A stretch of 64,000 bases of DNA from Vreelandella massiliensis (GCF_900155385.1 NZ_LT699745.1:1395561-1459560), one strand, 5' to 3'. Shown: positions 55,387-63,794, numbered from the stretch's first letter. The notes: generated by a model not told the origin, from the sequence alone. Made by a program: numbers and translations.

Positions 55387-55973
55387 CCGCCTGGAATCAC
55401 GAGCGACGCTATCAGGGGCAACGCGATATACCCTTGCTGTTGCCTGAGGCCAATGCCGACTTGGACAGGTTACGTGACGGTTTTCTCAACGAACGTTTCG
55501 ATGCCGTGCATTGCAGCGACCTGATACGTTGCCGCCAGACCCTGGCCCACGTGCTGAGTGAACCCCAGGTTTCGGCGCACTTCGATGCACGCTTGCGCGA
55601 GCTTGATTTTGGCGCTTACGAGGGCAAGTGCTACGAGGAACTTCAGGACATTGCCGGTTACCGGGCCTGGATCGACAGTCGGGGTGAGCAGGCGCCGCCG
55701 GGAGGAGAGTCGACCGCCGCCATGCGGGAAAGACTGAGCGGCTGGCTGGAGGATATGTTCACTGCCGCCGGCGCGGGGAAACACCGGCAGGTGCTGGCGG
55801 TGACCCATGGCGGGGTGATCAGGGAACTGCGCAGGCGCTTTGAAACCATCGATTTCTGGGAGGGCAGCGTCGGCCAGGCCCAGGGGCGATGCTTCACGTT
55901 TATTCACGTCCAGGGAGAATGGCAATGCAGCTCTTCATCGGCGGTGCCTGTGCTGGAAAACGCGACGCCGTAA
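55338..55973 (+). CDS. cobC: Alpha-ribazole phosphatase-like histidine phosphatase
   Basis: Histidine phosphatase that would dephosphorylate alpha-ribazole-5'-phosphate or adenosylcobalamin-5'-phosphate. VVVRHGLTAWNHERRYQGQ has the RHG phospho-histidine motif, LRELDFGAYEGKCYEEL the acidic residues, and AVTHGGVIRELRR the second histidine. ATG 55338 follows GGAGGAG and gives 211 residues with a canonical N-terminus. Overlaps cobS by 49 bases. Confidence 0.92.
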   Translation: MAAADRLELVVVRHGLTAWNHERRYQGQRDIPLLLPEANADLDRLRDGFLNERFDAVHCSDLIRCRQTLAHVLSEPQVSAHFDARLRELDFGAYEGKCYEELQDIAGYRAWIDSRGEQAPPGGESTAAMRERLSGWLEDMFTAAGAGKHRQVLAVTHGGVIRELRRRFETIDFWEGSVGQAQGRCFTFIHVQGEWQCSSSSAVPVLENATP

Positions 55974-56359
55974 CTGCACGATTTCCCGAAGCGGTGTGGC
56001 ATCGGTTGGTGCAGGGAAGCCCCTTGCCTCAGTTTTCGGAAACCTTGCCGCCTAAGACGAGAGTGCTGACCGGCTGGCTGGCCTGGATGGAAACCGCGCT
56101 CAAGACAGAGCCCGATGACGATGCGCTGCGTCAGGCAATGGCCACTGAACTTGAAACGTTGGCCGAAGCCGAGCGTCGGGGAGGCCCGGAAATCGTGCTG
56201 ATCGTACCGGAAGTCGGGCGCGGTATCGTGCCGATGGCGGCCGAGGATCGCAGGCTTCGCGATCTTGCCGGTTGGCTGGCCCAGGACGCTGCTCGCTGCG
56301 CCGAAAAAACCTGGTATGTGCGCCATGGGTTGGTGATGAGGCTCGATGGTCACGGTTAA
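55925..56359 (+). CDS. Second CobU-like protein
   Basis: Short (144 residues) CobU homologue. The P-loop is MQLFIGGACAGKRDAV (GGACAGK in place of GGARSGKS). The C-terminal half IVPEVGRGIVPMAAEDRR and DLAGWLAQDAARCAEKTWYV matches the classic EVG-GIVP segment of CobU. The middle is shortened and lacks the IxxHxxxR histidine region used for GMP transfer. ATG 55925 has AGGGAG 7 nt upstream, inside cobC. It may complement or regulate the CobU at 54077, or act on a different corrinoid step. Confidence 0.75.
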   Translation: MQLFIGGACAGKRDAVTARFPEAVWHRLVQGSPLPQFSETLPPKTRVLTGWLAWMETALKTEPDDDALRQAMATELETLAEAERRGGPEIVLIVPEVGRGIVPMAAEDRRLRDLAGWLAQDAARCAEKTWYVRHGLVMRLDGHG

Positions 56360-56361
56360 AA

Positions 56362-56390
56362 TTGACCTCTCTTTGCCAACTTGCTAGTTT
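56362..56390 (+). promoter_or_regulatory. Sigma-70 promoter of the btuB operon
   Basis: TTGACC (56362-56367), 17-base spacer, TAGTTT (56385-56390) with a TGC-type extension just before it. Transcription would begin near 56397, at the 5' end of the riboswitch. Confidence 0.6.
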
Positions 56391-56396
56391 ACGCGC

Positions 56397-56605
56397 TCTC
56401 TCAGGTGCTGGCGGCAAGTTGCCGTCAGTGAAACGGGAAGTCGGTGCATCCATTCCGACGCTGCCCCCGCAACGGTGATCGAGACAAGAACGGCTCTTAT
56501 GCCACTGTGCTTTAGCACGGGAAGGCAGCCGTTCGGGAAGCCTGGTTTTTCTATTGAACTATGCTTTCGCTCGTCAGCCCGGAGACCGGCCCGAGAGTTC
56601 AATGC
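56397..56605 (+). promoter_or_regulatory. Cobalamin riboswitch
   Basis: Hallmarks in order: GGTGCTGGCGGCAAG then GTGAAACGGGAAGTCGGTG (56404 on), the core CTGCCCCCGCAACGGT (56461-56476), GCCACTG (about 56501), GGGAAGGC, and the B12 box AGCCCGGAGACCGGCC (56576-56591). A long stem ATTGAAC (56553-56559) with GTTCAAT (56597-56603) closes the distal part. It should turn off btuB and the genes behind it when adenosylcobalamin is plentiful. Confidence 0.95.
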
Positions 56606-56617
56606 CGGGTTGCGGTG

Positions 56618-56660
56618 GGCGACGTTGAGGCAGGGCAGACGTCGCCGTTTCATTTTTATC
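56618..56660 (+). terminator. Possible riboswitch-controlled terminator
   Basis: GGCGACGT (56618-56625) pairs with ACGTCGCC (56639-56646), then GTTTCATTTTT. It directly follows the aptamer and could be the transcriptional expression platform. Confidence 0.55.
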
Positions 56661-56676
56661 GTTCTCCCTCTTCCTC

Positions 56677-56742
56677 GATCCCTTGCCGTCCTGGTGACCG
56701 CAAAAGAACTGCCGTACGGGTGCGTACGGTGAGCAAGGGATC
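56677..56742 (+). promoter_or_regulatory. Ribosome-site sequestering stem in the btuB leader
   Basis: GATCCCTTGC (56677-56686) is perfectly complementary to GCAAGGGATC (56733-56742), which contains the btuB Shine-Dalgarno sequence. A second hairpin CCGTACG/CGTACGG (56712-56729) stacks inside. This would block btuB translation and may be a second expression platform. Confidence 0.6.
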
Positions 56743-56745
56743 CCC

Positions 56746-58569
56746 ATGAAAACGCAAATCAACACCGCTTGTGGCCTGGCAGCCTTCAGCCTGGCAGCAC
56801 TCCCTCTGGCCGTTCAGGCTCAGAGCGATAGCACACCGAATTCCAGTTCCGTCGATCTCAACCCGGTCGTGGTCACCGCCACCCGGGCGCCGCGCACCGC
56901 CGATGAAACGCTGGCTTCCGTCACCGTACTCGATGAAGCGACTCTGCGTCGCCAGGATCCCATCAGTATTCCCGATCTGCTGCGCGGCCGGCCGGGAGTG
57001 GATATTCAAACCAATGGCTCCTTCGGCAAGACCAGCAGTGTTTATATACGCGGTACAGGCAGTGATTCCGCTGTTCTGCTGATTGATGGCATTCGCTTGC
57101 GTTCGGCCACCACCGGTGGTGCGGCCTGGCAGCACCTTGATCCGCGCATGTTTGAGCGCGCCGAGATCGTCCGTGGCCCTCGCGGTAGCCTCTATGGCGC
57201 TGATGCTGTAGGCGGGGTGGTTCAGTTGTTTACCCATGAAGCCGAAGGCGAAGAGCAGCACCCGACAATTTCCGCCGGGGCTGGTTCTTTCGACACCCAG
57301 CGTCTCAGTGCCACGCTTTCGGGAAGCGAAGGTGGCACGCGTTACAGCTTTGCCGGTAGCCGCATCGATACTGATGGCACGGCAATTCGCGAAGGGGGCG
57401 AAGACAAGGGCTACGACAACACCTCCGGCCTGGCGCGAATGGCGCATACCTTCGATAACGGCGCCGAAGTGGGTGTGTTGGCGCTACGCGCACGGGGAAA
57501 CACCGAATATGACGGGGGCAACATTGATTTCGTTCAGCAGGTAGCCGGCGTCTACGCCGAACTGCCGGTCACTCAGAACTGGCACAGCCGTTTCACCTTG
57601 AGCGAGGCGCGCGACGATAGCGAGAATTTCACCGACACCAGCGTTTCAGCCTTTGAAACCCAAACGCGCACCGCCCGCTGGGAAAACACTCTGCGCATCG
57701 CTGACCACGAGTGGGTTGTCGGGGCTGAACATAGCGAAGATGAGGTCAGTGGCACGACGGATTACGCTGAAGACAGTCGCGACAACACCGCCGTTTTCAC
57801 CCAAGCTCTATTGGATTTTTCACCACTTGCCGTCCAGGCGAGCCTGCGTTTCGATGACAACGAAGCATACGGCGAGGAAGTGACCGGCAGCCTGGCGCTG
57901 GGTTACGACCTGGATGATCATCATACCCTGCGGACAAGCTATGGCACCGCCTTCAAGGCGCCCACATTCAATGATCTCTATTTTCCCGGTTTCGGCAATA
58001 CCGACCTGAACGCCGAAACCTCTGAAACCTTTGAGGTAGGGGTGCGCGGTCAATACGACCGGTTGTTCTGGGACTTGGCGGCCTATCAAACCGATGTGGA
58101 AGACTTGATCGCCTTCACCTCTCAGCAAGGTGTGTATGCGGCCTTCAATGTCGATACGGCGCGCATTCGCGGCGCCGAGCTTTCTGCGGGGACCGAGCTG
58201 AATGACTGGACCTTACAGGCCGCGCTGACTTATACCGACCCTGAAAACCGTGACACCGGAAACCGTCTCCAGCGTCGTGCCAGTGAAAGCCTGCGCCTGG
58301 ATATCGACCGTGAACTGGGCGATGTCTCCTTGGGCGGCTCCTGGATTGCACAGAACCATCGTTACGACGATGCCGAAAACCAAGAGCGCCTGGCAGGCTA
58401 CGGTCTTGTCAACTTGCGTGCCGGATGGCAGTTCGCGCCGCTATGGTCAACTCGTCTGACCGTCGAAAACGTCTTCGATAAAGACTACGCAACCGCCAAG
58501 TTCTTCAACGGGGACAATTACCTGAACGCCGGTCGCGCCGCCTTTGTCAGCATCAACTATGGCTTATAA
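56746..58569 (+). CDS. btuB: TonB-dependent vitamin B12 receptor BtuB
   Basis: Outer-membrane barrel importing corrinoids. The signal peptide ends near AVQAQ (residue 25). The TonB box region LNPVVVTATRAPRTADE is followed by the plug domain (IPDLLRGRPGVDIQTNGSF, SVYIRGTGSDSAVLLIDGIR) and a barrel ending VENVFDKDYATAKFFNG and FVSINYGL. 607 residues, close to E. coli BtuB. B12 specificity is supported by the riboswitch directly upstream. The next gene starts 17 bases after the stop. Confidence 0.94.
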   Translation: MKTQINTACGLAAFSLAALPLAVQAQSDSTPNSSSVDLNPVVVTATRAPRTADETLASVTVLDEATLRRQDPISIPDLLRGRPGVDIQTNGSFGKTSSVYIRGTGSDSAVLLIDGIRLRSATTGGAAWQHLDPRMFERAEIVRGPRGSLYGADAVGGVVQLFTHEAEGEEQHPTISAGAGSFDTQRLSATLSGSEGGTRYSFAGSRIDTDGTAIREGGEDKGYDNTSGLARMAHTFDNGAEVGVLALRARGNTEYDGGNIDFVQQVAGVYAELPVTQNWHSRFTLSEARDDSENFTDTSVSAFETQTRTARWENTLRIADHEWVVGAEHSEDEVSGTTDYAEDSRDNTAVFTQALLDFSPLAVQASLRFDDNEAYGEEVTGSLALGYDLDDHHTLRTSYGTAFKAPTFNDLYFPGFGNTDLNAETSETFEVGVRGQYDRLFWDLAAYQTDVEDLIAFTSQQGVYAAFNVDTARIRGAELSAGTELNDWTLQAALTYTDPENRDTGNRLQRRASESLRLDIDRELGDVSLGGSWIAQNHRYDDAENQERLAGYGLVNLRAGWQFAPLWSTRLTVENVFDKDYATAKFFNGDNYLNAGRAAFVSINYGL

Positions 58570-58585
58570 AGGTAGGTGCTCAGTG

Positions 58586-61500
58586 ATGCGCTGCCTGCTT
58601 TTTGGGCTTGTGTTGTGGCTATCCCTGCTACCGGTGCTGGCTTCGGCGGGCACGGTGGTCGGGGTGGTCTCGGAGCGCTCGGCGGCGGAACTCGCCGCCG
58701 GGGCGCACCGTTTTCTGGACAATTACCCTGAACACGAGGTGCTGCTGAGAACCCCGGAGCAATTGGCAACGCTGGGAGATGGCGAGATTGCCGAGCTGCT
58801 TCAGCGCGCCGATGCCTTGCTGCTGGCGGCGGTTTTCGGTGATCAGGTCGGGCGCCTGGGGCGGCTGGTGGAAACCTCGACCTCCGAGCAAGTACCGATA
58901 CTCGCGATCAACAGCGACCGGCGTTTGACGCGGCTGTCCCGACGCGATGGCGAGCGTGTGCTCGAATCGCTTGATCAGGAAGGCTTGAGTGAACTGGTGG
59001 CCGGGCCGGAGCCCGATGAATCGGCCCGTGAGCACTTGGCGGGCAAGCAGCAACGCTTCGTGGCGCAGGCTGACTGGCTTCAGGGTCGGGCCTATTATCA
59101 GGGACGTAGCCCTGAACATCTCGATAATCTCATGCGTTGGCTGCTCGCTCAGGCGGGGATTGAGAGTGACATGGAAGTGCCCAAGCCTTCGCCTCGGGAA
59201 GCGATTCGTTATTATCGCTATGGCACTGCCAGTACTGAGGTGACGGACCTGCAGCTTGAATCTGGCAGCGCGGTGGCGATCATCGACCTGGACAGCGGCG
59301 ATCGGCCGGGAGACAGGGCCCTGCTGGATGCCATCTGTGACGCCCTTGAAGAGCTCGAGATTCAGTGCTTTTCGGTGTTGTCGCGCTGGGGCGGCGCTAC
59401 CCTGGAGGCGTTGGAGCGCCTCCCCGACACTCTCGGCAAAGCAAGTCTTTCCGGTATTCTCAGCCTGCAGGATTTCACCCTCGGCGGTGGCGAAGGTCGG
59501 CGAGAGGTGACCCAGACACTTGAAGCCCTGGATGTGCCGGTACTCAAAGGCCTGCGCCTCAGCGATCGTACCGAGGCCCAGTGGCGTCTTTCAAGCGACG
59601 GCCTGCCACGCGACTCGGTGCACTACAAACTGGCGATGCCGGAGCTACAAGGAGTGAGCCAACCGTTGGTGTTGGCGGTGGCCACACCCAAGTCACTCGA
59701 TAAAAGGACTGGCGTCGAGCTGAGATTAACGCGCCCGGTGGACGAGCGCGTCACCGCCATGGCGGATCGGCTGGCTCGCTGGCAACGGCTGCGTGAGTTG
59801 GATAACGCCGACAAGAAAGTCGCGCTTGTCTACTATAACCATCCGCCGGGGCGTCAGAACGTGGGCGCCGACAATCTGGACGTGCCGGCATCCCTGTTCG
59901 AGATGCTCCATTGGTTGGCGGATGCCGGCTATGACGTAGGCGAATTGCCGGCGAGCCCCGAGGCACTGCACGATCTGATCCAGCAGCGCGGGGTCAATCT
60001 GCCTCAGGATCGTAAGGCCATGGAGAGTATGGCGGGGCAGGTGCCCTCGCTAAGCCGCGATGAGTACCTGGGCTATTTCGAGACGCTGCCCGCGCCTATT
60101 CAGGGCGAGCTTGAAGACGGCCCACTGGGCTATATGCATGCCCGTCTTGTCGCTGCGGACTCGTTCGGCGAGCCGGCGCTGGTCAGTGACGTGCTCGAGC
60201 GCGTGGCCAAGGATATGCGCCACCTGCTTGAAAACCACGACCACCCCGCTCAGACGCGTGCCCTGGATCTGCTGGAACAGTACGTCAGTGGCTGGCAGGA
60301 GTGGCTGGCCTACGAAAGCGGCGCTGAGGGCGCGAGCCGCGAAGATAGGCTTGAGGCGCTCGAAACCCTGCGCGATGCCTTGCTTGCCACCGGTATTCCG
60401 GGGCTTTCCGGCTGGGGCGAGGCGCCCGGGCGCTCCATGGTGATCGATGAGCGGATGCTTTTCCCGGGGCTGCGTTTCGGCAATGTGTTCATCGGTCCAC
60501 AGCCTCCGCGCGGCTGGGAGATTGATGAGTCGCTGCTGCACGCCAACACCACCTTCCCGCCAACCCATCAGTACATAGGGTTTTATCACTGGCTGCGTGA
60601 CCACTTCGAGGCCGATGCGCTGGTCTATCTCGGCCGCCATTCGACCCGGGAGTTCCTGCCACGCCGCCGTGCGGGCCTGACGGGCGATGACTATCCGGAT
60701 CTTCTGGGCGGCGATCTGCCGTTGATCTACCCCTATATCGTCGACGGCGTAGGGGAAGGCATCCAGGCTAAGCGGCGTGCGCTGGGGGTGATGATCAGCC
60801 ATTTGACGCCGCCCCTGGCCGCCACCGAACTCTATGATGACCTGCTCGAGCTGCGCCAACTTGTAGAAACCTGGGAGGCTGCGGTATCGCCCGAAAGCCC
60901 GACGCGCCGTCGGGCGGTGGCGCTTCTGCGCGAGCGTATTCAGAGCCTCAGTCTTACCGAGGAGTTCGAGCGCGAAATCGCCGGCGATCTGGGCATTGCC
61001 GATGAAGAAGTGATCCTCGCCGAGGTGTCGGAAGATCTGCTGGTGCACGAGGCCGGGCACTACGTCACCGACATGCAGGAGAGCTTCATGCCGCTGGGGT
61101 TGCATGTGTTCGGGCGGGACTGGAGCGACGAGGCGGTCGACACCATGCTTGCGTCGATGATCGGCGATAGTGATGTCGACAGGGAAAAGCGCGAGCACTG
61201 GCGTGCGCTGCTAAGCGAATCCACCGCTGCTGAACGCAACCACTGGCTGGCGGCCCTGGAAGGACGCTTCGTGCCGCCGGGACTAGGTAACGATCCCATC
61301 CGTACCCCCGAGGTATTGCCGACAGGGCGCAATTTTCACGCGCTTTCAGGGGATTTGATTCCGACCCGGGTAGCCTGGTCGCTGGGCAGCGAGATGGCGG
61401 CGACCGCCCGTGCCCGTGATGCCGGCGAAGGAGAGGGCGACGCTGTAGAAGGCAGCGAAGCCCTGGTGCTCTGGGCCTCGGATACGGTGCGCGACGAAGG

Positions 61501-63043
61501 CGTGCTGATCGCCTTTGGACTCGACATGTTGGGCGTGCGGCCGCGCTGGAACTCTCGGGGCATCGTCGAGGGTCTCGAGCGCTTGTCGCTGAACGGTAAA
61601 ACCCAGGGCGAGCGGCGTAAGATGCGCCGCGATGTATTGTTCACCACCTCAGGGCTGTTCCGCGATCTCTACGAGGACCAGCTCGTCTGGCTTGATCTGG
61701 CCGTGCGCCTGGCCCTGGACGGTGCCAGCGATACCATCCGTGCCGAGCATCCCCAACTGATCAATGCCCTGGACGCCGCCTTAGCGCCACTGCCCAGCGA
61801 CATGCGCGACCCAGGTGCCGAGTCATTGGCGAATAACCGTGTCGCGGCGCGTTGGGTGGCCGATACGCGGGAACTGATGGCGGCGGATAGCTCGGAAGCC
61901 CGTGCCGGCGAGCAGGCCGCTTTGCGCGTATTCGGTACCGCACCGGGCGGCTACGGCGCCGGGGTCAATCGCCTGGCATCGCGCTCGAGTGCCTGGGAAG
62001 ACCGCAGTGAACTGGGCAGCGCCTATCGCCGCCGCATGGGACACGCTTATGGCAAGCAGCAAAATGGCGAGCCCTCCCATGCCGCCTTCGATGCCAGTCT
62101 GGCGCGGGTCGAGCGTACTTATCTGGGCCGGGCCAGCCACCTCTATGGCCTGCTGGATAACGACGACGGCTTCGACTTCCAGGGTGGACTTTCAACGGCG
62201 GTGGAGCAGGTGCGCGGCGACGCGCCCGATAACCGCGTCCTCCAGCATGCCGACCCTAAAAACCCCAGGGTGGAAAGCCTAGAACGAGCCCTGCTGAGCG
62301 AGCTGCGCGGGCGCAACCTTAATCCGCAATGGATCAAGCCGCTGATGGATCACGGCTATGCCGGGGCGCGTACCCTGGGCAGCGATTTTCTGGATAACCT
62401 CTGGGGCTGGCAGGTGACAAGCCCCGAGGTGGTACGTTCCTGGGTGTGGGACGAGGTCGATGCGGTTTATTTTCAGGATAGCCATGGGTTGGGGCTGGAT
62501 GAGTTCCTGAGTGAGGAGCACAACGTTCACGTCAAAACGCACATGCAATCCATTGCGCTGCTGGCGGCAAAGCGTGACTTCTGGGAAGCCAGCCAGGAAA
62601 CCCTCGATCGTTTGACGCGTGAATTCGCCGAAGCGGTCAGCGAACACGGCCTGCCCGGTAGTGGCCATACGCACCCTGACCATCCGCTGCTGCCCTGGGT
62701 TGCCGAGCGGCTGGACACTGATCTGCGCGAGACTTTCGAGGCGGTGATCGAGTCAGCGCGAATAGAACGTCCCGAACCCCAGCCGACACCGGCAAGTATT
62801 CGGGAAATTCAGCCGCACCAAGCCGCGCCCGAAGCCGATGCCGCTGAGACGGATGGCGCCGAAACGGAGGCCACTGAGACGGATAGCGCCGAAGCTGATA
62901 CCGAAAACGCGCAAATGTCAGCCGAAGGTGGGGATTCGATACTGCCTTGGTTACTAGGCGCAGTGGCGTTGCTGTTGCTGCTCGGCGGCATTGTTGCCGG
63001 ACGACGCACGCACCATTCAGCAATAGGAGGGAAGCAGTCATGA
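58586..63043 (+). CDS. Exported, membrane-anchored CobN-like chelatase homologue
   Basis: CobN/BchH/HmuS-family large subunit, but built for the envelope. It has an N-terminal signal peptide (LLFGLVLWLSLLPVLASAG), and after about 1410 residues of CobN-type sequence an acidic Thr/Glu/Asp linker (about 1417-1443) and one C-terminal helix (LPWLLGAVALLLLLGGIVAG) with a short basic tail. Family segments: YLGRHSTREFLPRR (about 680), LPLIYPYIVDGVGEGIQAKR, VISHLTPPLAATELY-like MISHLTPPLAATEL, PTGRNFHALSGDLIPTR (about 912), LVLWASDTVRDEGVLIAFGL and NVHVKTHMQSIALLAAKRDFW. 1485 residues. No CobS/CobT AAA+ partners are present; instead an ExbB-like and a DUF2149 gene follow with ATGA overlaps. Probably inserts, removes or handles metal or corrinoid in the periplasm (inference). 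Confidence 0.88.
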   Translation: MRCLLFGLVLWLSLLPVLASAGTVVGVVSERSAAELAAGAHRFLDNYPEHEVLLRTPEQLATLGDGEIAELLQRADALLLAAVFGDQVGRLGRLVETSTSEQVPILAINSDRRLTRLSRRDGERVLESLDQEGLSELVAGPEPDESAREHLAGKQQRFVAQADWLQGRAYYQGRSPEHLDNLMRWLLAQAGIESDMEVPKPSPREAIRYYRYGTASTEVTDLQLESGSAVAIIDLDSGDRPGDRALLDAICDALEELEIQCFSVLSRWGGATLEALERLPDTLGKASLSGILSLQDFTLGGGEGRREVTQTLEALDVPVLKGLRLSDRTEAQWRLSSDGLPRDSVHYKLAMPELQGVSQPLVLAVATPKSLDKRTGVELRLTRPVDERVTAMADRLARWQRLRELDNADKKVALVYYNHPPGRQNVGADNLDVPASLFEMLHWLADAGYDVGELPASPEALHDLIQQRGVNLPQDRKAMESMAGQVPSLSRDEYLGYFETLPAPIQGELEDGPLGYMHARLVAADSFGEPALVSDVLERVAKDMRHLLENHDHPAQTRALDLLEQYVSGWQEWLAYESGAEGASREDRLEALETLRDALLATGIPGLSGWGEAPGRSMVIDERMLFPGLRFGNVFIGPQPPRGWEIDESLLHANTTFPPTHQYIGFYHWLRDHFEADALVYLGRHSTREFLPRRRAGLTGDDYPDLLGGDLPLIYPYIVDGVGEGIQAKRRALGVMISHLTPPLAATELYDDLLELRQLVETWEAAVSPESPTRRRAVALLRERIQSLSLTEEFEREIAGDLGIADEEVILAEVSEDLLVHEAGHYVTDMQESFMPLGLHVFGRDWSDEAVDTMLASMIGDSDVDREKREHWRALLSESTAAERNHWLAALEGRFVPPGLGNDPIRTPEVLPTGRNFHALSGDLIPTRVAWSLGSEMAATARARDAGEGEGDAVEGSEALVLWASDTVRDEGVLIAFGLDMLGVRPRWNSRGIVEGLERLSLNGKTQGERRKMRRDVLFTTSGLFRDLYEDQLVWLDLAVRLALDGASDTIRAEHPQLINALDAALAPLPSDMRDPGAESLANNRVAARWVADTRELMAADSSEARAGEQAALRVFGTAPGGYGAGVNRLASRSSAWEDRSELGSAYRRRMGHAYGKQQNGEPSHAAFDASLARVERTYLGRASHLYGLLDNDDGFDFQGGLSTAVEQVRGDAPDNRVLQHADPKNPRVESLERALLSELRGRNLNPQWIKPLMDHGYAGARTLGSDFLDNLWGWQVTSPEVVRSWVWDEVDAVYFQDSHGLGLDEFLSEEHNVHVKTHMQSIALLAAKRDFWEASQETLDRLTREFAEAVSEHGLPGSGHTHPDHPLLPWVAERLDTDLRETFEAVIESARIERPEPQPTPASIREIQPHQAAPEADAAETDGAETEATETDSAEADTENAQMSAEGGDSILPWLLGAVALLLLLGGIVAGRRTHHSAIGGKQS

Positions 63044-63501
63044 TGCCGACCCAGACGGGATTGACCACGGCAACGCTTGAGATCATGGGCATGCTGGTCG
63101 ACTGGCTGCTGACCCCGGTCATGCTGGTATTGCTGGCCCTGGTGGCGCTGTCGATCTGGGAGCTGGGCTTGACTATCGGTGAGCGCAGTGGCGGGATTCG
63201 GCGTCTGGTCGAGGCTCGCCAGAGTGAGTTGCTGGCGCGGCGTGCGCGTCGCGCCATCGACCGCGCCGATGTCTTGTCGCGTATCGGCCCCATGCTCGGC
63301 CTGATGGGTACCCTGATTCCGCTGGGGCCGGGCTTGGCCGCCCTGGGAAAGGGCCAGCTCGATGTACTGGCGCAGGCGGTGACGGTGGCTTTCAATACCA
63401 CCGTAATGGGTCTATTGGTGGGCATTCTCGGTTTTCTGTTGGGCCGGCTTCGTCGGCGCTGGTACGACGCCGCCATGTCGCAGCTGGAGGAGAGTCCATG
63501 A
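63040..63501 (+). CDS. MotA/TolQ/ExbB-like proton channel protein
   Basis: 153-residue inner-membrane protein with three helices: LLTPVMLVLLALVALSIWEL (about 18-37), then RIGPMLGLMGTLIPLGPGLA (the TolQ/ExbB TM2 signature) and AVAFNTT-like VTVAFNTTVMGLLVGILGFL (TM3). A basic amphipathic cytoplasmic loop (RARRAIDRADVLSR) lies between TM1 and TM2. The start at 63040 follows AGGAGGG and overlaps the stop of the CobN-like gene. Such proteins form ion-conducting motors, here probably with the next gene product. Confidence 0.88.
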   Translation: MMPTQTGLTTATLEIMGMLVDWLLTPVMLVLLALVALSIWELGLTIGERSGGIRRLVEARQSELLARRARRAIDRADVLSRIGPMLGLMGTLIPLGPGLAALGKGQLDVLAQAVTVAFNTTVMGLLVGILGFLLGRLRRRWYDAAMSQLEESP

Positions 63502-63794
63502 GCGTTCCCGATTACCGCCGCAGCCGCTTCGATACGATCGATGAAGAACCCATGGGTCCTCTGGCCAACCTGGCCGATATCATGCTGGTATTCGCCGTGG
63601 GCCTAATGGTGGCCTTGGCGGCCTCCCAAGGCGCCAAGCCGACAGGCGGTATGGACGTCAACGCCGGGCGTGAGTTGCCCGAAATGCCCGCAGGTGTCGG
63701 AGAAACAGGTAGCGGCTACGAGAGCGTGGGCCGGGTTTATCGCGACTCGCAAAGCGGGCGCTTGATCCTGATCGACGATGGGGCGAAACCATGA
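63498..63794 (+). CDS. DUF2149 protein, ExbD-like partner
   Basis: 98 residues: a short cytoplasmic N-terminus, one transmembrane helix, and a periplasmic tail. The helix region NLADIMLVFAVGLMVALAAS places an aspartate (Asp27) exactly where ExbD and TolR carry their proton-relay Asp (IDVMLVLL pattern). The periplasmic tail (VGRVYRDSQSGRLILIDD) is short compared with ExbD. ATGA overlaps on both sides. Likely the stator/plug partner of the ExbB-like protein (inference). Confidence 0.85.
   Translation: MSVPDYRRSRFDTIDEEPMGPLANLADIMLVFAVGLMVALAASQGAKPTGGMDVNAGRELPEMPAGVGETGSGYESVGRVYRDSQSGRLILIDDGAKP

Noticed and set aside
55206..55973. Longer version of the cobC product starting at 55206
   Set aside because: The extra 44 residues lie inside cobS, are Arg-rich and have no RBS. 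GGAGGAG and the RHG-proximal N-terminus fix the start at 55338.
60050..61198. 382-codon open frame on the - strand within the CobN-like gene
   Set aside because: Antisense shadow: no recognisable family, and the + strand frame carries conserved CobN motifs throughout.
62637..63476. 279-codon open frame on the - strand
   Set aside because: It spans the end of the CobN-like gene and the ExbB-like gene; Arg/Ser-rich shadow without RBS or family features.
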